Made by a program: the position numbers and the translations under genes
Notes under the pieces: generated by a model
Seen by the model: only the letters and a program-made list of their open reading frames with translations
Database searches by the model: none
What the model was told of the DNA's origin: nothing
Source: Sipunculus nudus
Lineage: Eukaryota > Annelida > Sipuncula > Golfingiida > Sipunculidae
Length of the DNA: 64,000 nucleotides
Reading direction: 5' to 3'
NCBI GenBank assembly: GCA_026874595.1
Contig: CM049307.1
Coordinates: 35,138,862-35,202,861 of the forward strand
Shown: positions 13,640 to 23,637 of the stretch, piece after piece
Layout: every line of letters begins with the position of its first letter
Position numbering within the stretch: the first letter of the stretch is position 1

Positions 13640-13696
<57 letters not shown>
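13640..13696. repeat. (TA)n microsatellite, right half
   Basis: Uninterrupted TA run directly after the CCCTG terminus of the 871-bp element; probably continuous with the left half before insertion. Confidence 0.9.
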
Positions 13697-13700
<4 letters not shown>

Positions 13701-15186
13701 CTGTCATTGTGCTTTCGGGATTTAATTTAAGTATCTTATATTTTCTGCTTAGTTTAGGCTTATTTGTTTAGCAAAGAAATACCTAAAATGCTTCAAATCT
13801 ATACTCAATGGTTCAAAGGTCATTGAAAATTACCTGATTATCCTCATATTTTTATTTTAAAAAATGGTATAGGCCTAGGATTTTTTGCACTCTTCTTGTA
13901 AAATAAAATCGCTCTTTAAGAACTTCCAAAAGTTTCTTTACATCCCTCTATTTTTTCCACTTTGATTGCGATTAAATGTGCGTTCCAACATTTTTTTAAC
14001 ACCGTCATAAAGACAATTTGATCGCCATTTCAAGATTGTGATTGATTACCCCTTGTTTAAAAGCCACCTAAGTAGAATGACTCCACAAAACCATTATAAT
14101 CGTAATTTATTTTGTCATTTTACAACAGGAAGTTTCCATAATTGTGTAAAAATGTCCGTATATTTATTGCTTTTCAACACCGTTACCTATATTTCTCCAA
14201 AATGATGGAAGTATTTATGCTTTTCTTATAGTTCTGGAATATAGCTCACACTGCTCATATCGATCACTGTGTTATTTATTTATATATATTAAACTTGCAA
14301 CCTTATAAAAGAAGTCTGTTTGCTCAAGTAATAATTTAGCCAATGGTTACATTTATTGTTATCCAGCATGCACCATCAGGATTAAAACGTAACTCATTAA
14401 ATTTAAAAAAAATGCATTTTACCAGGTTAAAAAATATTTTTATAATAAAATACATCATACAGGTGAACCGTTATTATTTTTTCTAAATTAATTATGTGGG
14501 ACCGTGCAATTGGCATGGAAATATCCAACTCAATCTTTCATAATAACTTCCACGCACTGCTTAAAGTCTGTAACGGTGTTGAAATTAATGATACACATAG
14601 GGCATTTAATTAGCCAAAAATTTAACTTTTCATGAAATGTTCTCTGCTGAAATAAATTTTCATACAGTTCATATATTTTATTTCCATGTGAGACTCTTTA
14701 AAATAAACATTAGGATAAGTTATTTTTCAGATGTAGTACCTGCTACAATGGGTCTTTTTCGTAGAATGACCCATTTATCTTATCCATTAATGATCCATTT
14801 TTGCGACTGACATGTCATAGCAGTTAAATAAGCCAAGTTAAAAATTTAGTTTAATGAATAAAAATACCCCTGTTAAAATAAGATAATCTATTTTTACTGT
14901 TTTGGAAAATGTCATCAATGTACAAATATAGCTAAAGATACAGCAAACAAAATCAGAATTCCAATCCGGGTGATTTTTCATAAAATATGAAAGAGCATAA
15001 ACACAGGTGTATACTTAAACATCTGCAATATATCAGATATGACAAAATAATCGCGGAGGCTCAATAACCTTATCCCGGAACTTGGTAAAATACGGCCTGT
15101 TAGGGTATCGGGACTCATCAGAAATCAACCCGTTGAGCCATGCACATTAACACATTATGGAACTCCTCCACCTCCATGTTTATTCA

Positions 15187-15189
<3 letters not shown>
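13697..15189. other. no gene seen
   Basis: AT-rich DNA with no coding frame of note; nothing recognised. Confidence 0.5.

Positions 15190-15242
<53 letters not shown>
15190..15242. repeat. (TA)n microsatellite
   Basis: Uninterrupted TA dinucleotide run. Confidence 0.97.
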
Positions 15243-15243
<1 letters not shown>

Positions 15244-15772
15244 CACTTCATATACACCAGTGTTGCTATAGAAACAATTATCTAACAGTAATATAACCGT
15301 ACCCAGACGGCTGTTCCCGGCCGTCCAATTAACCTGAACTGACCATGTTCTGTAATCGCTCTCTGCTCCGACCATTGATCGTTCGTGCTAGACACCAGTA
15401 ACTGTCATTATAAAATTGATCAGCACGCACAAGGCGAAATACTTTCCTATTTGAGACCAATCACGCATAAATATCTGAGAGTTCAACCTTATATTGGTAG
15501 CAAAATGATTTGTATGGTTGTTGTCTTGTTAAAAGAAAGATCCATGAATGGTCTTTAAAGTTTTTGTTTCGATATAAAAGTAAAGCAGGCCATTTTTTTC
15601 AGTCCTTTTATTCCTGAGGCTTATCGAGGGAAAGGAATTATTAATGCATTTACATCTATATTATATATATGTATATATATGTATATGTGTGTATAATATA
15701 TTTGTGCGATGTATAAGCATCCGACAGAACCTTTTATCCATACATGCCAAATTCTAAGGTTCACGTATATCC

Positions 15773-16014
15773 ATCCTGGCGCAAATCCAAGACTTTTTGC
15801 AGGGCGGGGTTAACGGGTGTCATACATAAAAATTGTCTAAAAAAAAGGTTGTTGGTTTAAGAGCAGGAGGGGAGCGGGGGGGGGGGGGGGGGTCGGGGGT
15901 CTTGACTCTCGAAACCCTCCGTCATGCATAAGATTTTTCTAAAAAAGGTCGTTGGTTGGGGGGGGGGGGGGGGTTCGACCCCCACAACCCCGACTTTGGA
16001 TCCGCGCTTGCCAT
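15773..16014. mobile_element. GGATCC-type MITE with long G runs
   Basis: The left end TGGCGCAAATCCAAGAC is matched in inverse by the right end GACTTTGGATCCGCGCTTGCCA. Inside, a stretch beginning CATAAAAATTGTCTAAAAAA recurs about 110 bases later, each copy followed by a run of G (near 15878-15892 and 15959-15973). Two further elements in the window (18026-18192, 20907-21107) have similar ends. No coding capacity. Confidence 0.45.
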
Positions 16015-16130
16015 CAGTCATATATATCTGTTTTCCACTCATATTCATGAAATCACAGAAGTGGAGTCGTGAGCCTTCCTTTAAATACCCGTGTGTTTTT
16101 TATTGCAATGACTATATAATAAATGCTTAG

Positions 16131-16136
16131 TTTATT
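16131..16136 (-). terminator. possible polyadenylation signal (AATAAA on minus strand)
   Basis: TTTATT on the plus strand, about 98 bases past the stop of the 366-residue minus-strand gene. Confidence 0.35.
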
Positions 16137-16233
16137 AATTAAAGTTTACAAGTCATTAGATATATACAGTAAACATACGACGTGCATTATGGTAAAAACT
16201 TTCGATATCGTATAATTACATGTCATGTATTAG

Positions 16234-17334
16234 TTAGTTGCGTTTAATAGTAAGTTCATCAGTTGGGCTGAAAAATGTCACCTTTTTGTGGTGAACTCCA
16301 GGTGGCTCTGGCTTTTTCCTAGTGCAGTGAATCTTCCTGATCACGTGTATCCTCTGTAACCTATTCTCCTGTGGTTCGAGAGGCTCCAGTTGGTTCTGTT
16401 TCCTGCCCCTTGGGTACAGAGTGTCTTTTATGGTCCTCGCACTGTCAGAGGCATAACTTCCTCTTTTATTCAAACTCGGCATCTGGAAAGAGTAAATATG
16501 CCTTCTAGCAAGATCGGCTATACATTCATGTATGTCAATGTTTTGTTCTTCCTGGTTTCCAGCTTTCGCTTGATCTATATGAGCGGGCACAGGATTTGGT
16601 TTCGTTTGTATGCTCACTGATATATTTCGGTTAGTCAGGCCTGCCTCTTCATTTATTGATGGGAGCTTACAGGTCATTTTCAGTATTTTGTTTCCATGCC
16701 TGTTTTTCCTGTTCCTGGTGTATTTCCTCGGTAAATGTTCCCCCCTCTGTGACCATTCAGGCTGGTGGACTATTCTTTTAAGAGAGAGGTCCGACAGAGA
16801 GCGTTGTAGGCCGGCGGTCGTTAGTACTCCGCGGATTGCCACTGGTGCCCCTCCCGTTGTGTTACTGTCATCGCTTTTCTTGTAAAACCTTCGAGTTTGG
16901 TACATATATCCTGTATCAAAAAATACTGGCGCCTCGTTTGATTTTGAAAAAGAATTAGACCTTGGTAGTCCCAACTGACGCTTTAACCCATGTTTATCTT
17001 TGAAAACAACGGTCACTTCTCGTTCCAGATTAGGATATTTGCTCAGAAATTCATCGAGGATTACCTTCTCGTGATCCGTTATCCTTTGGGTTTTAATGGC
17101 TAACCCCTGGTCAAGACGGTCCATTGTGTTCAAGAGTCGCCGCAGTTCTCCCCGGTTCTGTTTCTGGGCGTTCTGTAAGGCCTTCGAAGGTCTGATCCGC
17201 AGACGACCATTACCCAGCAACTGAAGGCTTTGGCGATCAGCCGTGTGGTTGATCCAGTGTTGATAATGCTGTCGTCTGCTCTGAGCACACAGATTGCTTT
17301 CACGAGTCTTTAGATAGGCCACTTTTGAGTGCAT
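16234..17334 (-). CDS. unrecognised basic 366-residue protein
   Basis: The ATG at 17334 is preceded in frame by a nearby TGA, so this start or a spliced one just upstream is likely; the stop is at 16234. A 1.1-kb open frame in such AT-rich DNA is very unlikely by chance. The protein is strongly basic and Arg/Lys/Gln/Asn-rich, with no signal peptide or membrane segment. Residues about 55-110 are the most ordered-looking part, a Leu-rich charged stretch likely to be helical (with KALQNAQKQNRGELRRLL). The middle is Ser/Asn-rich. The C-terminal half has many RK clusters typical of disorder. I do not recognise the family. A basic, disordered protein could bind nucleic acid or cytoskeleton, but nothing in the sequence decides this. 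Confidence 0.7.
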   Translation of the reverse strand: MHSKVAYLKTRESNLCAQSRRQHYQHWINHTADRQSLQLLGNGRLRIRPSKALQNAQKQNRGELRRLLNTMDRLDQGLAIKTQRITDHEKVILDEFLSKYPNLEREVTVVFKDKHGLKRQLGLPRSNSFSKSNEAPVFFDTGYMYQTRRFYKKSDDSNTTGGAPVAIRGVLTTAGLQRSLSDLSLKRIVHQPEWSQRGEHLPRKYTRNRKNRHGNKILKMTCKLPSINEEAGLTNRNISVSIQTKPNPVPAHIDQAKAGNQEEQNIDIHECIADLARRHIYSFQMPSLNKRGSYASDSARTIKDTLYPRGRKQNQLEPLEPQENRLQRIHVIRKIHCTRKKPEPPGVHHKKVTFFSPTDELTIKRN

Positions 17335-17589
17335 GTTTGGTGATCAGGTTCTCCCCGTCCCCAGTATTGTAGTAGATATAGTTATCCACACGGTACACCC
17401 CAGGCAATTTGTATAATGCACGTTACTATTGTCCAGAGCAAATAAAAATCTACGTCGGCACAAGTAAAGGTAACATGTTTACCTGGCGTGTTTGTCAGAA
17501 GAAAATGTGAACGTCCCTCTGCTAAGTATACAGAGCATAATGAGTCCTCCTGGTCAACATAATATGAGAGTGAACTAATTTTAGAACGG

Positions 17590-17983
17590 TTAATTGGACT
17601 TAAAGGTGCATCCTGTGGAATTCCTGATGAGAAATCCCTCAAATCTATCTTTTATATATCCTGCTTTTAAGAAACGATTAGGAATCCCTTTTCTCATTTC
17701 CTTCTCAAACCTAGGGGCCTTCCATATGAATTCTATAAGCTGGTCGAAGAGGTATATGTATTTATAAGGCAACTGAACATTATGACTGTGTGCAAATTCC
17801 GTGTTAATAATGTACCGCACGCCTTGCTGCCTAATTGAACCCGGCAGTCCGCACGAAGTACATCCAATCACGCCCTGTATACTGTCAGATAATCTGGTAA
17901 TTAGTTGTGTTTCGGTTGCGTTGTTGTGATAGTGACTGTTGTATACATCTCTTAATGTGACAGGTGATGAGATGGATGGGCGT
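17590..17983 (-). other. open frame of about 131 codons, possible exon or pseudogene
   Basis: Minus-strand frame open from a TAA at 17984-17986 to a stop at 17590. It has no early ATG (the first start-like codon is a GTG at 17871). The translated part with GLPGSIRQQGVRYIINTEF and LFDQLIEFIWKAPRFEKEM looks protein-like. A second minus-strand frame continues at 17382-17642 in another phase (with SYYVDQEDSLCSVYLAEG) and contains a donor-like CCAG|GTAAAC near 17482. This could be an upstream exon of the 366-residue gene, a separate gene, or a frameshifted relic. No homology was recognised. Confidence 0.3.
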
Positions 17984-18025
17984 TAGTCTGACAGGTGACA
18001 GATCAACTTTAGCGATAATCGATTA

Positions 18026-18192
18026 CAGGGGTGGGTCCAGAGGGGCATTGTGTGTAACCACCCTTATTTATAGAAACGTCACATAAACGTAACCTCCTAT
18101 TATACAGTTGTCTAAATGTTTAACTGTATTAGTTACTCAGTGTACACGGTAAAATCCCTTCCTTCCCCAGATCTTAGATCCACCCCTATCTT
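18026..18192. mobile_element. GGATCC-type MITE
   Basis: The left end CAGGGGTGGGTCCAGA is matched in inverse by the right end TTAGATCCACCCCTATC. Spacing is about 165 bases, with no coding capacity. Confidence 0.45.
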
Positions 18193-18949
18193 GCCAACGC
18201 ATAGTATATGCGTAGACGCCGACAGCTGTGAATGTTAAATCATGCTCGTTCTCCACTAGGTAATTTTTTTTCCCTATGCATATTGGTATTATTAAATCGA
18301 CTGTATATACGGGGTGTTTGAAACTACTAACAGGGTATTTAACGTTATGAATTAAATACCAATTAGTGGCCACAGGTAAATTTACACATTTTTTGCGTGC
18401 ATGATCAAACGAATGCTAGTACAATCTACAAGTGAATATCAACAAAAGTTGTCAAAACAGTAACATAAGTATGATAAAAAAGGTGTCAATCTTCTTATCA
18501 GGGTATATTCGTGCTTAATATAATGCAAATATTTTGGTCTTTTGATGTTGTTAAGAAGGAAATGAAACGTAAGATCTTCAGACAAATTTGCCTGAACTGT
18601 GTAAACAGAAATAAAACTGGAATATGGATAGTCTACAAGCGACTACCGTGTATGCGCCAAATCGCCGAGGTGTGGAATAATTCAGGTATTGAAGTTCTCG
18701 TTATATATATATGCATGCGAACTCTCAAATTTCTAGGATTCGAGATGCCGAAGATACATGTTAGCTTGTGACTCCTATTAACATGCTACATTATTCATCA
18801 GAAAAATGCTACAAGCATGTGCATTAGAAAAAGGCAGGGAAGTTAAACGGGAATATCTGAATGGTTTAGAATTTATCGATTCAGCATGATAAAAAATCGA
18901 CACAAGAGAAATTATAAATACAAAATAATACAAACAATTAGCATTTACA

Positions 18950-19560
18950 GGCGCCACATAAAGATGTTTACCAGTCTTGCGTACGAGATATAACCATCCT
19001 TGCAAGATTTAGAGACATGCAGGCCGACAGATCCAACTTTCCTGAGATATGTAAATTAAAAACTGCGCAAAAAACGGAGAAACAATTGTAGGGTGCCACA
19101 AGTCTTGTATTTGAGATACAGCTCAATGCTGTTTAAAATTTAGACCAGCTAAGTGTGATTTTTGTCCAAAAATGACGAACAGATGGACACCGCAGAAACA
19201 ATATTATATATCGCTAACATGCAGTCTCGTTTACGCGTTAAAGCCGTCCAGTTCTATGGAGCTGCCAAATGTCAGGACAATACATCCAACCACTCATGAG
19301 ATACCCGGTGTGTAAAACTGCGCTTCCGTTAGAGAAACTTTTTTTCTGACGCCACCAGGCTTTGATACGAGATAATTTAAAGTTCTATGGTTGTTAAAAA
19401 TGTTACACCAATACATTCAGGCACTCCTGAGATATGTGTGATTTCAACCAAAAATACACGCATGAAAACATTCTTGTGTTTGAGATAAAGCTATTCAAGT
19501 TCTATGGCTATGCAACATTTAAGGCCCACACATTCAGCCAAACCTAAAATACGTTTGGAT
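18950..19560. repeat. degenerate tandem repeats of roughly 130-250 bases
   Basis: The phrases TTGAGATA-AGCT, GTTCTATGG and CTCCTGAGATATGT recur in the same order several times (for example near 19108, 19368 and 19470). Units are strongly diverged and no frame is maintained. Confidence 0.45.
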
Positions 19561-20239
19561 GGAACTTTTGTCTTTTTTTCCCGCGTTGTACGCAAGGATG
19601 TTTTATAACAGGATTCAGTCTATTATAACGATTCTATATAGGTAGGGAAACCCGGAGAAGCAATCTCAGGATCGAGACGGGATTGAAGTAAGGCTTAGGT
19701 CTATCACATTTTTTTTATTTTTTAGTTTTACCGAAGAGTCAATAGAGATAGGCCAGAGAAATGAACATGTACTAGGCCTATGTTGAAATAATTTGGTTAT
19801 TCATTTAGATAACAACATTGCCCTTCATGCAGACAAACAGAATCCGCTTGTGGTAACGTGGGCAGGGGCATATTATGAACACAGGCCTGGTACCAATACA
19901 AATCTTGATTATGTTAGAAAGACCTTCCACTTTGCGAGCATCCACCTTGAATTTAATTGGCTCTCATAAATTTCACCAACTTCAGAAATATCTCACACTG
20001 ATAACTGAATTGAAAAGAGTCGACTGTTTTGAACATCTAGATCTATGTCTGTTGTATCTACGTGTTTACATTTAATTCTTTACAATAAAATGCCGCCATG
20101 AATGGTATGATCAATATTTAACCACAACAAATAACTTTATATTCAAATCTTTTCTCATATTACGCCATGTACTATATAACTGCTATTATCACGGCTAAAT
20201 AGCCCCAAATCAACATGATATTTTAATTTTTCAACATAG

Positions 20240-20810
20240 ATTTTTAAGCTTGGTGCAAGCTTGGTATTATCAGGCCCGGTGAGTAATATTATCAATCATT
20301 GTATTTATAAACATGTATTTCCAAATGATTTAAAAGAGGATTTGTCAAACCCGTTTTTTCCAAAGAAGGATAGACTTACTAATGATAATTACAGACCAAT
20401 AAGCAGTTTATTATCAATGTCTAAACTATTTGAAAATGTAATGTTAGATCAAACATCACACCATTTTAATCATATTTTTCACGATGGCCTTGCAGCTTTC
20501 CCTCATGGGCTTTTTGTATGAGCATGTCCTGATGAAGTTGCCGTCCAGCTTTCGGATCACGCCATCTGGTGGGATCCTTTCTGGTGGACTTACCTAAGGC
20601 TTTTGATGAAATGCAACACGATCTTCTTTAGGCTAAACTTAATACTTATACATGGTTAGACAAAACAGTCATGATAATAAGAAGCGGCTAACTTTCTGAA
20701 AGAAAACAAGAGTTGAAAAATAGTGATTGTTATAGAACCTGAATAGATATTGTTAAAGCCACACCCCAATGGTTCTTATTAGGACCAATTGCCTGTAATA
20801 AAATGAGCCG
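20240..20810 (+). pseudogene. decayed non-LTR retrotransposon reverse transcriptase
   Basis: The frame at 20261-20521 encodes NDNYRPISSLLSMSKLFENV, matching the conserved NYRPISLLP...SKIFE region of LINE reverse transcriptases. Beyond a stop, other frames read VDLPKAFDEMQHDLL near 20587 (family: D-LSKAFD-..-H-LL) and KATPQWFLLGPI near 20757 (family: GVPQGSILGP). The order is right for one RT domain, but stops and frame changes interrupt it and no YxDD motif was found. Inactive fragment. Confidence 0.7.
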
Positions 20811-20906
20811 CCATATACTTATGCGGTTGATAATGCTTAGTGTTGTTACAGTAAGGTTTAAATTGTTCTCATTTTTTCATATTGTACTTTCATATGGCAC
20901 TTCCAG

Positions 20907-21107
20907 TAGCGGATCCAGGGAAGGGGTCCAGGAGGTCCCCTTTTTTTCCGTCGCCGCAACCTTTTTTTAAGGTTTTCAGAACAAATGTTACCCCCCCCCC
21001 CCTTCCCAGACCTGGGGACTTTTGTTAGTTTTTTTATGAGTCCTCCTGGGTAGGACCCCCCCCCCCCCCACCCCACTTTTCTTTAATCCCGTATCCGCCC
21101 CTGAATT
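20907..21107. mobile_element. GGATCC-type MITE with C-runs
   Basis: The left end AGTAGCGGATCCAGGG is inverse-matched by CCCGTATCCGCCCCTGAA at the right. The inside is rich in poly-C and poly-T tracts. No coding capacity. Confidence 0.5.
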
Positions 21108-21887
21108 CTGTGGTGGACGAAACAGTCATGAACTAGATAAATTCCAAATAAATGGCTTATAATAAAGTTGTACATAAGATTTCACCAAACATTGCACTGA
21201 ACACATTATCAACTAACCGTAGACCAAGAAACTTAAGAAAGTTATATCCACTGTCTTTGCAAATATTCCAACGGTAATGGTGTAGTTTAGGTTTTTTTTT
21301 TTATAAAAGGCCTATATTACCCATTGTTTTCCAAATTTGTGTGGTTTTATAATAAGAAGAAATGTAAACTTATATAAGAATAAGGCATATATAGTTCAAT
21401 AACCAATATATTTTATATATAATGACATAAACTGCTCAAATAAAGCTTGTTTTCCTGGCGACGTCATGAACGTCATGCATAACGACATGGCGGAAGATCA
21501 AAATTTGAGCCAATAAAGTCGACTTTTAAGCCACAATGACTCTTAAACAACTTTCATAATATAACCCTTGTTTTTTCTAAAACGATACATCTCCTCTATA
21601 TTAAAGAATATTACTTTTGTTTATAATTTGCATTAAATATCGTTATATAGGCCTTTATAAAAAAAACCCCTAAACTACACCATTTCCGTTCCACCCATGA
21701 TAATATGGCAAAAACTCTATAAACTGAGATTTATCCTGGCACTGAGATAGTTACAAATCCTCTTACATTAAAACAGAATTTACTAAGATATCTAGACAAA
21801 TATAAGGATCCAGGGTGTAAATGCAGTTTATGTAATTTTACCTTAAATGCTTTTTCACCAGTATACTTCACCACACTTTATGTTTCT

Positions 21888-21947
<60 letters not shown>

Positions 21948-22169
21948 CTTTCATTGGACATCATCATTACTAATTGTGCTCCATAATTTTCATATTTACA
22001 TGTAATGTCATTAATTTATGTTATCTCATTTTTAGTAGAAGCCGTAAGAAGTAAGAAGCCGTTAATGCTAAGTTTTATACGTGTTGTACAGCTCCGACTT
22101 TGAATAGATCTAGTTGTGTTGAGCTGATAGTGAAAAATCGCGATTTTTTACGATCGTCAACGGAACGTT
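21108..22169. other. no gene seen
   Basis: AT-rich DNA containing a (TA)n tract. Short phrases resembling a LINE 3' region occur near 21180-21300 and 21660-21720, but no motif can be defended. Confidence 0.4.
21893..21944. repeat. (AT)n microsatellite
   Basis: Uninterrupted AT dinucleotide run. Confidence 0.97.
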
Positions 22170-22179
22170 ACCCTGAGCA

Positions 22180-22267
22180 TAGACTGGTACCCCGCTCTAT
22201 TATGGCACCGCTGCTGTAGGCCAATCTATGCTTGGCTGAGGGCCTTAATAGAGCAGGGTACCAGTCT
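22180..22267. mobile_element. 88-bp foldback MITE with 10-bp target duplication
   Basis: TAGACTGGTACCCCGCTCTA at the left is inverse-matched by TAGAGCAGGGTACCAGTCT at the right. The identical 10-mer ACCCTGAGCA lies immediately outside both ends (22170-22179 and 22268-22277), a clean target-site duplication. Superfamily unassigned. Confidence 0.7.
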
Positions 22268-22277
22268 ACCCTGAGCA

Positions 22278-23522
22278 GAACGGAAAGAGCGCCATCTAGT
22301 ATCCACTGTTGGCACTTGATTTGTTTATCAAGAAGAAGTTTGTATTATCGCCCTAAGGCGGAGCCAGGTGAAGTTGGGCGTGGAGCTGACAGGTTTGCTG
22401 AGGTGTTTATATTTTACTCTCAAGAAACCATATATATGACTATTTAAGGCAATATATACAAGTATATATATAAGTTGGATAAATTATTTTGTTAATGCAC
22501 TTATATAATGATTATAAACATGGCATACTCACACGTTATCCTGTTGTAATACTTGTATGGCCCAGTGATTCATGTGAGTGCTGTATTATCTGTAATGACT
22601 TTTCTCTGCAGACTGTCAGGTCTGAACTCTCAACCATTTTATAACTGGAAGGATAACTAAAAATGTTAATTGCAGAAACTTGTTAAAGGAAAGCTTAAAG
22701 AGCTTGATGCATATATATCTTAGTAACTGAAAGAAACACACTTTAATTAATTAAAGGAGCGACTATTTAACTTCATTCATGCAATGTCATGACAAAGAAT
22801 TATCTGTGCATATACGGAACGTCAATGAAGGTCATAGCGTATTCGAAGTTTGACATTGGATATTCAGATTCAGAATACTCCCCCATTGCTCCAAAAACCT
22901 CTAACTTTCATATACGGAAGGACGGTATGATGATTAGAGTTCATCTAATGCAGAAGTAAGAGGCAGATAAAAATAACTTGCAAAGTCAAGATACAAGCAG
23001 TCAGATCATAAAAAAACATATTCTGATCTCACAATTGTCCTGTACAAGTTAATATAGTTGTAACAATTAAATTTCCATGATGTACCGGCTATAATACTAC
23101 TATGTTTCTGTTATATATATTTATTATTTACAACAAGTTAAGTATTTAAGATTGTTGCAATAGTAATGAAACTTCGAAGTATATTTTTTGTAACTGTATG
23201 ATTTGTAATTAAAGTGCTCCTTCTGTACAAAGTACTTTAGATAATTATGATCAAAATTCATTTTCCAGTGGGTAATTACTTGGGAAAGAACAAAAAATCC
23301 AGTAATTTACAATTTTACTGTTTTGTAATATAATCAATTAGGAGCTATTATTATCAGAATGGAGGCAACATTTTTAGAGGTACATTTTACTTAATCACCA
23401 TTTTACACCAGTTATAACCTACGTTTCATAAACTGGACCTGACTTAATTGACTGCAGCCAATAGCAATGCATTAATTAAAAATGGACCCAGTAATATTTG
23501 ATTTGATTTTTTAGAAGGAGAG
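22278..23522. other. 5' flank of the myosin gene; no defensible upstream exon
   Basis: No strong promoter motif seen. A short candidate upstream coding exon exists at 23359-23379 (seven codons from an ATG, then GTACAT) that could join in phase to an AG just before the ATG at 23523, but support is weak. An in-frame TGA at 23499-23501 bounds the ATG at 23523. Confidence 0.35.
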
Positions 23523-23637
23523 ATGGATAAACTGTGGCACCAGTTTCATGCCATGAACAACGAGATGGCAGCCATCAGACAGACTCTGGCAGCAAATAAG
23601 GAGACACTATGCAGCACTGGATCCAAACAGATACAAG
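23523..23637 (+). CDS. myosin exon 1: N-terminal helix
   Basis: ATG in good context (G at -3 and +4), read MDKLWHQFHAMNNEMAAIRQ onward, amphipathic and helical. Donor ATACAAG|GTGGAG leaves phase 1. A pyrimidine tract with AG at 23513-23514 lies just upstream, so this may instead be an internal exon of a longer protein. Confidence 0.6.

Noticed and set aside
15187-15375. Minus-strand frame ending in an alternating Tyr-Ile tail
   Set aside because: The (TA)n microsatellite translated; no protein evidence.
23359-23379. Seven-codon upstream first exon of the myosin
   Set aside because: ATG and GTACAT donor are present, but such short combinations arise often by chance and an unusual acceptor within GAGAG would be needed.
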